From assembly GCA_964487555.1 (NCBI GenBank), contig CAZART010000144.1, positions 1-11,730 of the forward strand: a DNA stretch of 11,730 bases, read 5' to 3'. Of the stretch, positions 1 through 5,511 are shown piece by piece. Source of the DNA: CAZART01 sp964487555. Lineage in GTDB: Bacteria > Bacteroidota > Rhodothermia > Rhodothermales > VXPQ01. The number at the start of each line of letters is the position of its first letter. Position 1 is the first letter of the stretch. The notes beneath the pieces were generated by a model. That model was not told where the DNA came from. It made no database searches and saw nothing but the letters and a program-made list of their open reading frames with translations. The translations under genes were made by a program, and so were the position numbers.

Positions 1-285
1 AGTGAACGCCGCGACGGCGTGGCCGGTGAGGAAGGCACGTTCAATATCTGCACGTACTGGCTCGTCGAGGCGATGACGCGCGCCGGGCAGACCGATCCGT
101 CGTGGCTCGAGCAGGCGCGCCTCACGTTTGAGCAGATGCTCGGGTATGCCAATCACGTCGGCCTCTATGCCGAGGAGACGGGACATCACGGCGAAGCGCT
201 TGGAAATTTCCCACAGGCCTTTACGCATCTCGCCCTGATCAGCGCCGCCTACAATCTCGATCGGGCGCTCGGCGTGAAAGAATGA
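1..285 (+). CDS. GH15 glucoamylase-type glycoside hydrolase, C-terminal end (partial)
   Basis: The frame is open from the first base and ends with TGA at 283-285, so this is the last 94 codons of a gene that begins outside the window. The sequence reads like the end of the (alpha/alpha)6 barrel of glycoside hydrolase family 15 (glucoamylase, glucodextranase, trehalase): EEGTFNICTYWLVEA, then MLGYANHVGLYAEE, then GEALGNFPQAFTHLALISAA. In this family the general-base glutamate lies in the LYAEE-type segment; that assignment is from family knowledge. Members release glucose from the non-reducing ends of alpha-glucans or hydrolyse trehalose, and the exact substrate cannot be told from this part. 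It ends 16 bases before the convergent remnant on the minus strand. A debranching-type gene lies at the other edge of the window, which fits an alpha-glucan metabolism neighbourhood. Confidence 0.85.
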   Translation, partial: SERRDGVAGEEGTFNICTYWLVEAMTRAGQTDPSWLEQARLTFEQMLGYANHVGLYAEETGHHGEALGNFPQAFTHLALISAAYNLDRALGVKE

Positions 286-301
286 TCTTCACCCGCCGCA
301 A

Positions 302-472
302 TCACATTGTGAACGCCCACTCGGGAAGAATGCCAAGGGCGAACGCCTCCAACACTTTAGCGATTCCGGTGATCACGAGCAGTCCAAGCACCAGTAGCGC
401 CCAGCCCCGAAGCTTCTTGCCCCGGCCGGACTTCTTCATCAAACTGGCGCTCGTCGCCGGCGTGCTGAGCAT
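302..472 (-). CDS. Possible 56-residue single-helix membrane peptide (or CcdA C-terminal remnant)
   Basis: This is the downstream half of the broken pair, listed separately because it could be translated alone. An ATG at 470-472 is preceded on the minus strand by GGAG with a 5-base gap, an acceptable ribosome-binding site. A second ATG at 437-439 would give 45 residues. The product has a basic N-terminal part (LMKKSGRGKKLRG), one hydrophobic helix of about 20 residues (WALLVLGLLVITG onward), and a tail LEAFALGILPEWAFTM. The helix and tail look like the C-terminus of CcdA-family cytochrome c biogenesis proteins. No upstream CcdA helices are present in any frame, which favours debris over a functional thiol transporter. 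Confidence 0.35.
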   Translation of the reverse strand: MLSTPATSASLMKKSGRGKKLRGWALLVLGLLVITGIAKVLEAFALGILPEWAFTM

Positions 473-722
473 ACTCTCTCCGCTTTCAGATGGGAGGCGC
501 CGGCGACGATGTCTCGGCTGCCGGCCAATTCGGCTTCGCACAGGTGGGACACCAACTCGCGAACACGTCGAGAAGAATCAGCGCGCCCTCTGCCTGCAAC
601 GCTTCAAACCGCTCTTGAGTGAACGCCTCGTCTTCCTGGGACCAGGCATTTTGTACCGGAAGCAGTGAAAAGCCGAGGATGAAAATCGGCAGATATACGA
701 AAAATACGTTCTTCATGTTCAT
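302..722 (-). pseudogene. Broken thioredoxin / CcdA-like gene pair (internal deletion remnant)
   Basis: On the minus strand a secreted thioredoxin-like protein starts at ATG 720-722 or at a second ATG two codons on. It has a signal peptide (hydrophobic residues 6-22, ending near NAWSQ), the segment FTQERFEALQAEGALIL, and LDVFASWCPTCAK with redox cysteines C58 and C61. Thioredoxin similarity stops right after the CxxC, near base 534, and the frame ends at 486 after 78 residues, far short of the ~100 residues of a thioredoxin fold. In another frame, 302-472 encodes KKLRGWALLVLGLLVITG followed by AKVLEAFALGILPEW. This resembles the last helix and tail of CcdA/DsbD-type thiol transporters, which often adjoin such thioredoxins. 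A deletion joining the front of one gene to the back of the next is the simplest reading. The 302-472 ORF could instead be a live small membrane protein. Confidence 0.55.
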
Positions 723-1089
723 ATCACATTTTGGTGGACAAACGATGCCGGCCGAAAGGAATCCGATGCGCGCGGAAAGGAATCACGCAGCCGACAGATA
801 TCGATCTGCAAACAATCTATGACCGGATTCGCTCGTGAGTAGTGCAGACATGCTTCTCGTTACACGAATTACGAACGAGGCCGTCCTCAGTTTTCAGAGG
901 GTCGAGTATTCCGATGGTCGAGGCTTCGTGCAACGTGCCTGCTGGAGAGCGTAACGCGAAGCGCATCACCCGGCACATAGGGGCGCTCCCCTCAAAAACA
1001 CCATCTACTTAAAAATACCAGCCGTGCGCGATGGCCTTTCAGCGCTCGTTATGGACTACCGCATACGTTGTCAAACCTGGCTGACGACC
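723..1089. other. Intergenic region between divergent genes
   Basis: This stretch separates the minus-strand thioredoxin remnant from the plus-strand membrane protein, so it should hold divergent promoters. I see a 10-base direct repeat (754-763 and 775-784), a palindrome CAGAT-ATCG-ATCTG at 795-808, and a short GC-rich hairpin AGGGG-CGCT-CCCCT at 979-992 followed by an A-rich stretch. Small open frames occur on both strands (for example about 44 codons on minus ending near 822), but none resembles a known protein. No RNA gene was recognised. Confidence 0.5.
754..784. repeat. 10-bp direct repeat, 21-bp period, upstream of thioredoxin remnant
   Basis: GAAAGGAATC occurs at 754-763 and again at 775-784. 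Start-to-start distance is 21 bases, two helical turns, so both copies face the same side of the DNA. They lie about 32 and 53 bases upstream of the minus-strand thioredoxin start. This geometry is typical of sites for response regulators or other activators that bind as tandem dimers, but no binding protein can be named. Confidence 0.35.
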
Positions 1090-1425
1090 ATGACCACACT
1101 CTGGGATTGGCTCATGGGATTGGGGCGGGAATACGGCGTCAATCCGGTTATTTTCGCCGGCATCTATCTCGGCGCCATCCCCTTCTTCATGCTTTCCGTG
1201 GGGTGGATCGTGCGAAACCTGCGTCGGAAGCGCTCGATTCTGCTACCTGCGCTTTCGGCTTCGTTTTTTTTCATCTCCGCCTACCTCTATCTGCTCATCG
1301 CGGGCCGTGGCATTCCTACGTGGGTCTACGGTATTATTATTTTCATGATAGCCGGCGGTATTACTTCCACGTTGAAAAAGATTCGTAAGCAACTCCGTTC
1401 CAAACGCGTCGATTCGCAAACATGA
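1090..1425 (+). CDS. Small three-helix membrane protein coupled to a FAD reductase
   Basis: This is a 111-residue protein of unknown function, starting at ATG 1090. GTG 1024 and ATG 1051 are in-frame alternatives; I prefer 1090 because the hydrophobic architecture begins right after it, but none has a clear Shine-Dalgarno sequence. There are three predicted membrane helices: about residues 19-42 (IFAGIYLGAIPFFMLSVGWI), 50-71 (LLPALSASFFFISAYLYLLI) and 76-91 (TWVYGIIIFMIAGG). A basic loop (RNLRRKR, 43-49) and a basic tail (KKIRKQLRSKR) should face the cytoplasm. It has no cysteines, so it is not a MerC/MerF-type metal carrier. Its stop overlaps the next start as ATGA at 1422-1425, implying translational coupling with the flavoprotein. 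A membrane anchor or partner for that reductase is a reasonable inference. Confidence 0.75.
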   Translation: MTTLWDWLMGLGREYGVNPVIFAGIYLGAIPFFMLSVGWIVRNLRRKRSILLPALSASFFFISAYLYLLIAGRGIPTWVYGIIIFMIAGGITSTLKKIRKQLRSKRVDSQT

Positions 1426-2894
1426 ATGACAGCTACGACCTCATCGTCATAGGTGGCGGCGCCGCCGGGCTCACGGCCGCCGGAGTGGGTGCGAATCTGG
1501 GTGCGAAGACGCTGTTGATCGAGCGGGACCGACTCGGCGGAGACTGCACGTGGACGGGTTGCGTTCCGAGCAAGACGCTTCTGAAAGCCGCTAAAGTCGT
1601 CCACACCGTCAGTCACAGTGCCCGGTACGGCGTCAAGAATGCGGAGGCGGAGGTTGATTTCTTGCAGATCATGCGTCACGTCGACCACGTTCGCGAAGAG
1701 ATATACCACGACGCCGATCGGCCCGAAATCTACGAGGCGATGGGCGTCGACACGTACCAGGGAAACGCGCGCTTCGTAGGCGACCATACGATCGGCGTGG
1801 AGGGCCGGGACGGCACGCTGCAGGTTCGAGGTCGATTCATCGTCATCGCATCGGGTGCCCGCCCGCTCGTCCCGCCCATCGACGGATTGCATGACGTGCC
1901 GTTCTTGACGAATGAAACCCTGTTCGAGCTGCAAGAGCAACCTCGGCGACTTGCCATCATAGGCGCCGGGCCGATCGGCACGGAGATGGCTCAGGCCTTC
2001 CAGCGGCTCGGCACCGACGTCACCGTAATCGACATGCTCGGCCGCATTCTCGCGAACGACGATGAAGAGCTGGCCGGGATGCTGCAAGACGTCCTGGCGA
2101 GTGAAGGCATCCAGTATGTATTAAATGCCGGCGTACGACGGGTCGACCGCTCGGGAGCGGAGATTCGCATCCGCGTGGAAGACGGAGGATCTGAGCGCAC
2201 GCTCCCCACCGATGCGCTTCTTCTCGCGGCGGGGCGTCGCCCCAACGTCGAATCCCTAAGTCTGGAAGCCGCCGGAGTCGAGTTCAGCGAGAAGGGGGTG
2301 GCGGTCGACGACCGATGCCGCACGAACGTGCGGCACATCTTCGCCGCCGGGGACGTAACGGGCCGCTATCAGTTCACGCACATGAGCGAGCACATGGCGA
2401 AGGTCGCGGTTACCAATGCACTGCTGAAGTGGCCGATGACCATCGATGCAAAGCATGTGCCCTGGGCCACCTACACCGATCCGGAACTGGCTCACGTGGG
2501 TGCGACCGAGTCCGATCTGACGGAGCGAGGAACGCGATTCGAGGTGTACCGCTTCCCGTTCAAAAAGATCGACCGCGCCGTCACGGACGGCGAGACGACG
2601 GGTCTCATCAAAGTGTTTGCAAAAAAGCTGACCGGCCGGATCCTCGGTGCGAGTATCCTGGGCGCAGGCGCGGGCGACATGATCGGCGAATACGCGCTGG
2701 CCCTGCGGAACGGCGTCAGCCTCCGCCAGATCTCCGACACCATCCACCCCTATCCAACCTACGGCCTCGGTGTACGCCGCGCCGCCGACCAGTGGTACAT
2801 CCGCAACTATTCACCCCGGTTCGTTCGCCTTCTGCAGAAGCTTATGGGCTACCGTGGCACGGTGAACGTGTACGAACCCGATGAAATCGTGTGA
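1422..2894 (+). CDS. MerA-like FAD-dependent pyridine nucleotide-disulfide oxidoreductase (reductase 1)
   Basis: This 490-residue class I flavoprotein disulfide reductase (glutathione reductase / dihydrolipoamide dehydrogenase fold) is often annotated as mercuric reductase. The FAD site GGGAAG is at residues 11-16 and the redox-active pair is C42/C47 in GGDCTWTGCVPSK. The second Rossmann motif GAGPIG is at 181-186, followed by acidic D204 (TVIDMLGRIL), which in this superfamily suggests NADH rather than NADPH. FAD contact AAGD is at 308-311. The dimerisation end is H442-PYPTYGLG, where the usual partner glutamate of the His-Glu pair is replaced (L449). There is no N-terminal HMA domain and no C-terminal Cys-Cys; the protein ends NVYEPDEIV. 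It therefore lacks the features MerA uses to receive Hg(II), and a mercury role is doubtful. Real substrate unknown. It is coupled to the upstream membrane protein by ATGA overlap. Confidence 0.9.
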   Translation: MNDSYDLIVIGGGAAGLTAAGVGANLGAKTLLIERDRLGGDCTWTGCVPSKTLLKAAKVVHTVSHSARYGVKNAEAEVDFLQIMRHVDHVREEIYHDADRPEIYEAMGVDTYQGNARFVGDHTIGVEGRDGTLQVRGRFIVIASGARPLVPPIDGLHDVPFLTNETLFELQEQPRRLAIIGAGPIGTEMAQAFQRLGTDVTVIDMLGRILANDDEELAGMLQDVLASEGIQYVLNAGVRRVDRSGAEIRIRVEDGGSERTLPTDALLLAAGRRPNVESLSLEAAGVEFSEKGVAVDDRCRTNVRHIFAAGDVTGRYQFTHMSEHMAKVAVTNALLKWPMTIDAKHVPWATYTDPELAHVGATESDLTERGTRFEVYRFPFKKIDRAVTDGETTGLIKVFAKKLTGRILGASILGAGAGDMIGEYALALRNGVSLRQISDTIHPYPTYGLGVRRAADQWYIRNYSPRFVRLLQKLMGYRGTVNVYEPDEIV

Positions 2895-2951
2895 GCAGAA
2901 TTACATGGCAACGGGAATCGCGCGGTAACATCGAGCCATCCTTCGATACGG

Positions 2952-2968
2952 AAGAGTCGCCGGCTCTT
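2952..2968. other. Small hairpin downstream of reductase 1
   Basis: AAGAGTC-gcc-GGCTCTT can form a 7-bp stem (one G-T pair) with a 3-base loop, 58 bases after the reductase 1 stop codon. No T-run follows on either strand, so it is not a convincing intrinsic terminator. It could be an RNA-stabilising 3' hairpin or chance. Confidence 0.25.
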
Positions 2969-3083
2969 ACGGATGGCGGCATCCTCGACATCGATCTGAT
3001 TACGAGTTCCTTCAAATTCGTAAATTGAATGACGGAAGGACGGGAAGCTACATTCACGGAAGAAAAAGTCACGGGATTCCACT

Positions 3084-3809
3084 ATCAGTACATTTTCAGT
3101 AATCATTCCTGCACTTAATGAAGAGGCGTCCATAGCGCAGACGCTCAGATCCATCCCGCTGGACGACGATCCCGTGGAGGTGATCGTTGCGGATGGCGGC
3201 TCCGCCGACGCCACACGACGGCTCGCGGCGTCGTTCGCAAAGGTGGTGGAGTCGCCGCGGGGCCGCGCACTGCAGATGAACGCCGGTGCCGCCGTCGCAA
3301 GCGGCGATGTTTACGTCTTTCTTCACGCCGACACGCTCCTGCCTCCGACCGCATTTTCGAGCATTCGCTCCGTTCTGGTCGATCCCCGGATCGAGAGCGG
3401 CGCGTTTCGCCTCCGCTTCGACGACGAATCTCCAATCCTACGATTTTACAGTTTCTGCACGCACCTTCCACTGCCGCAGATCTGCTTCGGCGATCGTGCC
3501 ATGTTCGTTAGGCGCACCGTTTTCGAAGAGGTCGGCGGCTTTCCTGAGATACCCATCTTCGAGGATCTCGAGATGGTGCGCCTGCTGCATCGTCGGGGCG
3601 GATTTCACTTTCTCAAGCAACCCGTGAATACGTCCGCCAGACGGTTCCGGCGCGTCGGTCCAATCCGCCAACAACTGCGCAATACGTATCTCTGGTGCCA
3701 CTTCATGCTCGGCACGGATCCTCAGCGCGTCGCCCGGCGCTATTCGTACGAGGTCGACCCTTGTGCACCATCCACGAATCCGGAGGAAATCCAGCATGCA
3801 CAACTATGA
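3084..3809 (+). CDS. Family 2 glycosyltransferase, TIGR04283-like (rSAM/selenodomain- or arsenosugar-associated); start unresolved
   Basis: The open frame runs from after a stop at 3030 to TGA 3807-3809. Numbered from ATC 3084, the order is the nucleotide-binding strand FSVIIPALNEE (4-14), VEVIVADGGSADATRR, the metal-binding HAD (81-83), CFGDRAMFVRR, and catalytic-acid region FEDLE (E160, D161). The tail (RRFRRVGPIRQQLRN) is typical of the family TIGR04283. Such proteins occur with radical SAM arsenosugar/selenodomain clusters; the acceptor here is unknown. No ATG, GTG or TTG exists in frame before GTG 3174, and starting there would delete the first strand of the fold. Either ATC 3084 is a non-standard start (giving MSTFSVIIPALNE) or a frameshift has occurred. 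Dropping one T from the run 3093-3096 would join ATG 3028 to YISVIIPALNEE. About 241 residues is normal family length. It overlaps reductase 2 by 14 bases. Confidence 0.7.
   Translation: MSTFSVIIPALNEEASIAQTLRSIPLDDDPVEVIVADGGSADATRRLAASFAKVVESPRGRALQMNAGAAVASGDVYVFLHADTLLPPTAFSSIRSVLVDPRIESGAFRLRFDDESPILRFYSFCTHLPLPQICFGDRAMFVRRTVFEEVGGFPEIPIFEDLEMVRLLHRRGGFHFLKQPVNTSARRFRRVGPIRQQLRNTYLWCHFMLGTDPQRVARRYSYEVDPCAPSTNPEEIQHAQL
3782..3786 (+). promoter_or_regulatory. Shine-Dalgarno site fixing the reductase 2 start
   Basis: GGAGG lies 9 bases before ATG 3796, inside the end of the glycosyltransferase gene. It is the best ribosome-binding site in the window. It selects ATG 3796 over the upstream in-frame ATG 3763, which would add 11 residues (MHHPRIRRKSS) not seen at the start of this fold. 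Confidence 0.75.
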
Positions 3810-5169
3810 TGCGATTGTCATTGGATCGGGCCAGGGGGGAAATCCCCTGGCGCACAAGTTGGCCGATCTCGACTGGAAGGTAGCGCTCGTCGAACGCGAG
3901 CATCTTGGCGGATCGTGCGTCAATTACGGCTGCACGCCGACGAAAACGATGATCGCAAGCGCACGCGTGGCGCACGTCGCGCGCCGCGCCGGGGAGCTGG
4001 GTGTGCAGGTCGGCGACGTGCGGGTGAATCTGCCTGAGATCGTGGCCAGGAAAAACAATATCGTCAGGCAGTGGCGAGACGGCCAGGAAGCGCAAGCGGA
4101 AAAGCGTCCGACGCTCGATCTCCACCGTGGCCACGGATGCTTTTCGGGACCCCACACGGTTGAAGTCGACGGTCGGACGCTGAACAGCGAACACATCTTC
4201 ATCGACACGGGCACGCGGCCGCGCGTACCGAATATTTCCGGAATCCATCGTGTGCCGTATCTCACGAACCGAACGGTCATGGACCTTGAGGAGGTGCCCG
4301 ATCACCTCATCGTACTTGGGGGCGCCTACGTCGGATTGGAATTCGGACAGATGTTTCGGCGGTTCGGAAGCCGCGTTACGGTCGTCGACCACAACGATCG
4401 GATTATTTCGCGCGAGGATCCGGAGGTGTCGGAGGCACTCAGGGACGCGCTGGAAGCCGAGGGGATCGGGTTTCGCCTGAATCGTACCTTACAGGCCGCT
4501 GCGCCCGTAGGCGAGGGCATCGAGGTGACGCTCTCCGGCGACGAGGTGCTCACGGGGACCCATCTCCTCGTAGCGACGGGCCGTGAGCCCAATACGGATG
4601 ATCTAGGCCTCGAAGCCGCCGGCGTGGAAACGGACGGGCGGGGCTTCATCAAAGTGAACGAGCGGCTGGAAACGAACGTCCTCGGCATTTGGGCCATCGG
4701 AGACGTGAAAGGCGGCCCGGCTTTCACACACATCTCCTTCGACGACCACCTCGTCATCTTCGACGGCCTGATCCACGGCAAGGATCGAAGCATCGCGGGG
4801 CGGATCGTGCCATACGCCCTCTTCACCGATCCCGAATTGGGCCGGGTGGGAATGACCGAGGCGCAGGCTCGCGCCGCGGGTTATCGCCTGAAGATCGGCA
4901 GCATTCCCATGAGCCGCGTGGCCAGGGCTATCGAGCGCGATGAGACCGCCGGACTGATGAAAGTGGTCATCGACGCGGACACCGATCGCATCCTCGGCGC
5001 GGCGATCCTCGGAGTCGACGGCGGCGAGCTGGTGCAGATCCTCATGACGCTCATGCTGGCCGGCGCCCCGTGGACTGTTTTGAAGCAGGCCGTGTACATC
5101 CATCCGACCCTGGCCGAAGGATTGTTTGCCCTGCTGGAGCAGGTGCGGCTCGTAGAAGGAGAGGCCTAG
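3796..5169 (+). CDS. MerA/dihydrolipoamide dehydrogenase-like FAD oxidoreductase (reductase 2)
   Basis: This is a 457-residue flavoprotein disulfide reductase. The N-terminus is MHNYDAIVIGSGQGGNPLA with FAD-binding glycines at G10, G12 and G15. The redox-active pair is C41/C46 in GGSCVNYGCTPTK. The NAD(P) motif GGAYVG is at 175-180, followed by acidic D198 (VTVVDHNDRI), suggesting NADH use. ATGR is at 260-263, the FAD contact IGD at 301-303, and the catalytic dimer-interface motif H436-PTLAE441 is intact, so it should be active on a thiol/disulfide or small-molecule substrate. It has no HMA domain and ends LVEGEA without the MerA Cys-Cys, so the common label mercuric reductase is probably wrong. 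It overlaps the glycosyltransferase by 14 bases and has its own strong ribosome-binding site, which implies one transcript and related jobs. Confidence 0.88.
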   Translation: MHNYDAIVIGSGQGGNPLAHKLADLDWKVALVEREHLGGSCVNYGCTPTKTMIASARVAHVARRAGELGVQVGDVRVNLPEIVARKNNIVRQWRDGQEAQAEKRPTLDLHRGHGCFSGPHTVEVDGRTLNSEHIFIDTGTRPRVPNISGIHRVPYLTNRTVMDLEEVPDHLIVLGGAYVGLEFGQMFRRFGSRVTVVDHNDRIISREDPEVSEALRDALEAEGIGFRLNRTLQAAAPVGEGIEVTLSGDEVLTGTHLLVATGREPNTDDLGLEAAGVETDGRGFIKVNERLETNVLGIWAIGDVKGGPAFTHISFDDHLVIFDGLIHGKDRSIAGRIVPYALFTDPELGRVGMTEAQARAAGYRLKIGSIPMSRVARAIERDETAGLMKVVIDADTDRILGAAILGVDGGELVQILMTLMLAGAPWTVLKQAVYIHPTLAEGLFALLEQVRLVEGEA

Positions 5170-5511
5170 CCTTCTTCTTCCTCCAGAATTCGCGGCGCCT
5201 CATGATGCTCGGTCCGCCCTGGATTCCGCTTCCACCAAGTCACGGGCGAAACGCCACGCCAAGCGACGTTCCTGATGTGTAACCCCTACAGGAAAATCGC
5301 ATACGTACAACTGCGTATGCGAGAGTCGTTTTGTGACTTGAATGGTCTTTCGCCATTACGGCGAGCCTTTCAGCTCGTGGACGGCGAAAGCGTATTCGAC
5401 GAGCCCAAAGGCGCACCCCTTCTCCAGCTTAGCCTGGGCCTCGTCTTTTCCTTCTGACGCGTCTGCGCCTTGGGCCCTCCTAAAAGCGCCCCTGGCTGTC
5501 TCGCACAGGTG
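5170..5511. other. Intergenic region between convergent genes
   Basis: This is the 342-base gap between the 3' ends of reductase 2 (plus) and merA (minus). It contains the hairpin at 5297-5322, which fits as merA terminator. It also holds an open frame of 51 codons on the minus strand that continues in phase after the merA stop (5356-5511), and a 60-codon plus-strand ORF (5275-5457) that resembles no family I know. A short TCGCC-ATTAC-GGCGA hairpin lies near 5350-5364. I see no convincing gene. Confidence 0.5.
5290..5322 (-). terminator. Probable intrinsic terminator of the mer operon
   Basis: A perfect 9-bp inverted repeat pairs TCGCATACG (5297-5305) with CGTATGCGA (5314-5322) around an 8-base loop. 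Read on the minus strand, the stem is followed at once by TTTTCC, the layout of a Rho-independent terminator. On the plus strand the hairpin is followed by GAGTCGTTTTG, which is weaker. It lies about 190 bases past the merA stop, with no other minus-strand gene between, and would also block read-through between the convergent transcripts. Confidence 0.6.

Noticed and set aside
282..668. A 128-codon plus-strand ORF overlapping the GH15 end.
   Set aside because: It is antisense to the thioredoxin/CcdA remnant, whose minus-strand frames carry a signal peptide, CxxC and a membrane helix. The plus frame shows no such features.
979..992. AGGGG-CGCT-CCCCT hairpin as a terminator.
   Set aside because: The stem is only 5 bp and is followed by A-rich, not T-rich, sequence on the plus strand. 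No gene ends just before it.
1326..2087. A 253-codon minus-strand open frame opposite reductase 1 (also 2256-2747 minus).
   Set aside because: Both are mirror frames of a well-supported flavoprotein gene and show no motifs or ribosome-binding site.
3703..4392. A 229-codon minus-strand frame opposite reductase 2 (also 4603-5103 minus).
   Set aside because: Both are antisense to a clear coding region and have low-complexity composition typical of shadow frames.
5275..5457. A 60-codon plus-strand ORF starting MCNPYRKIAY.
   Set aside because: It covers the terminator hairpin, has no ribosome-binding site and resembles no known family.
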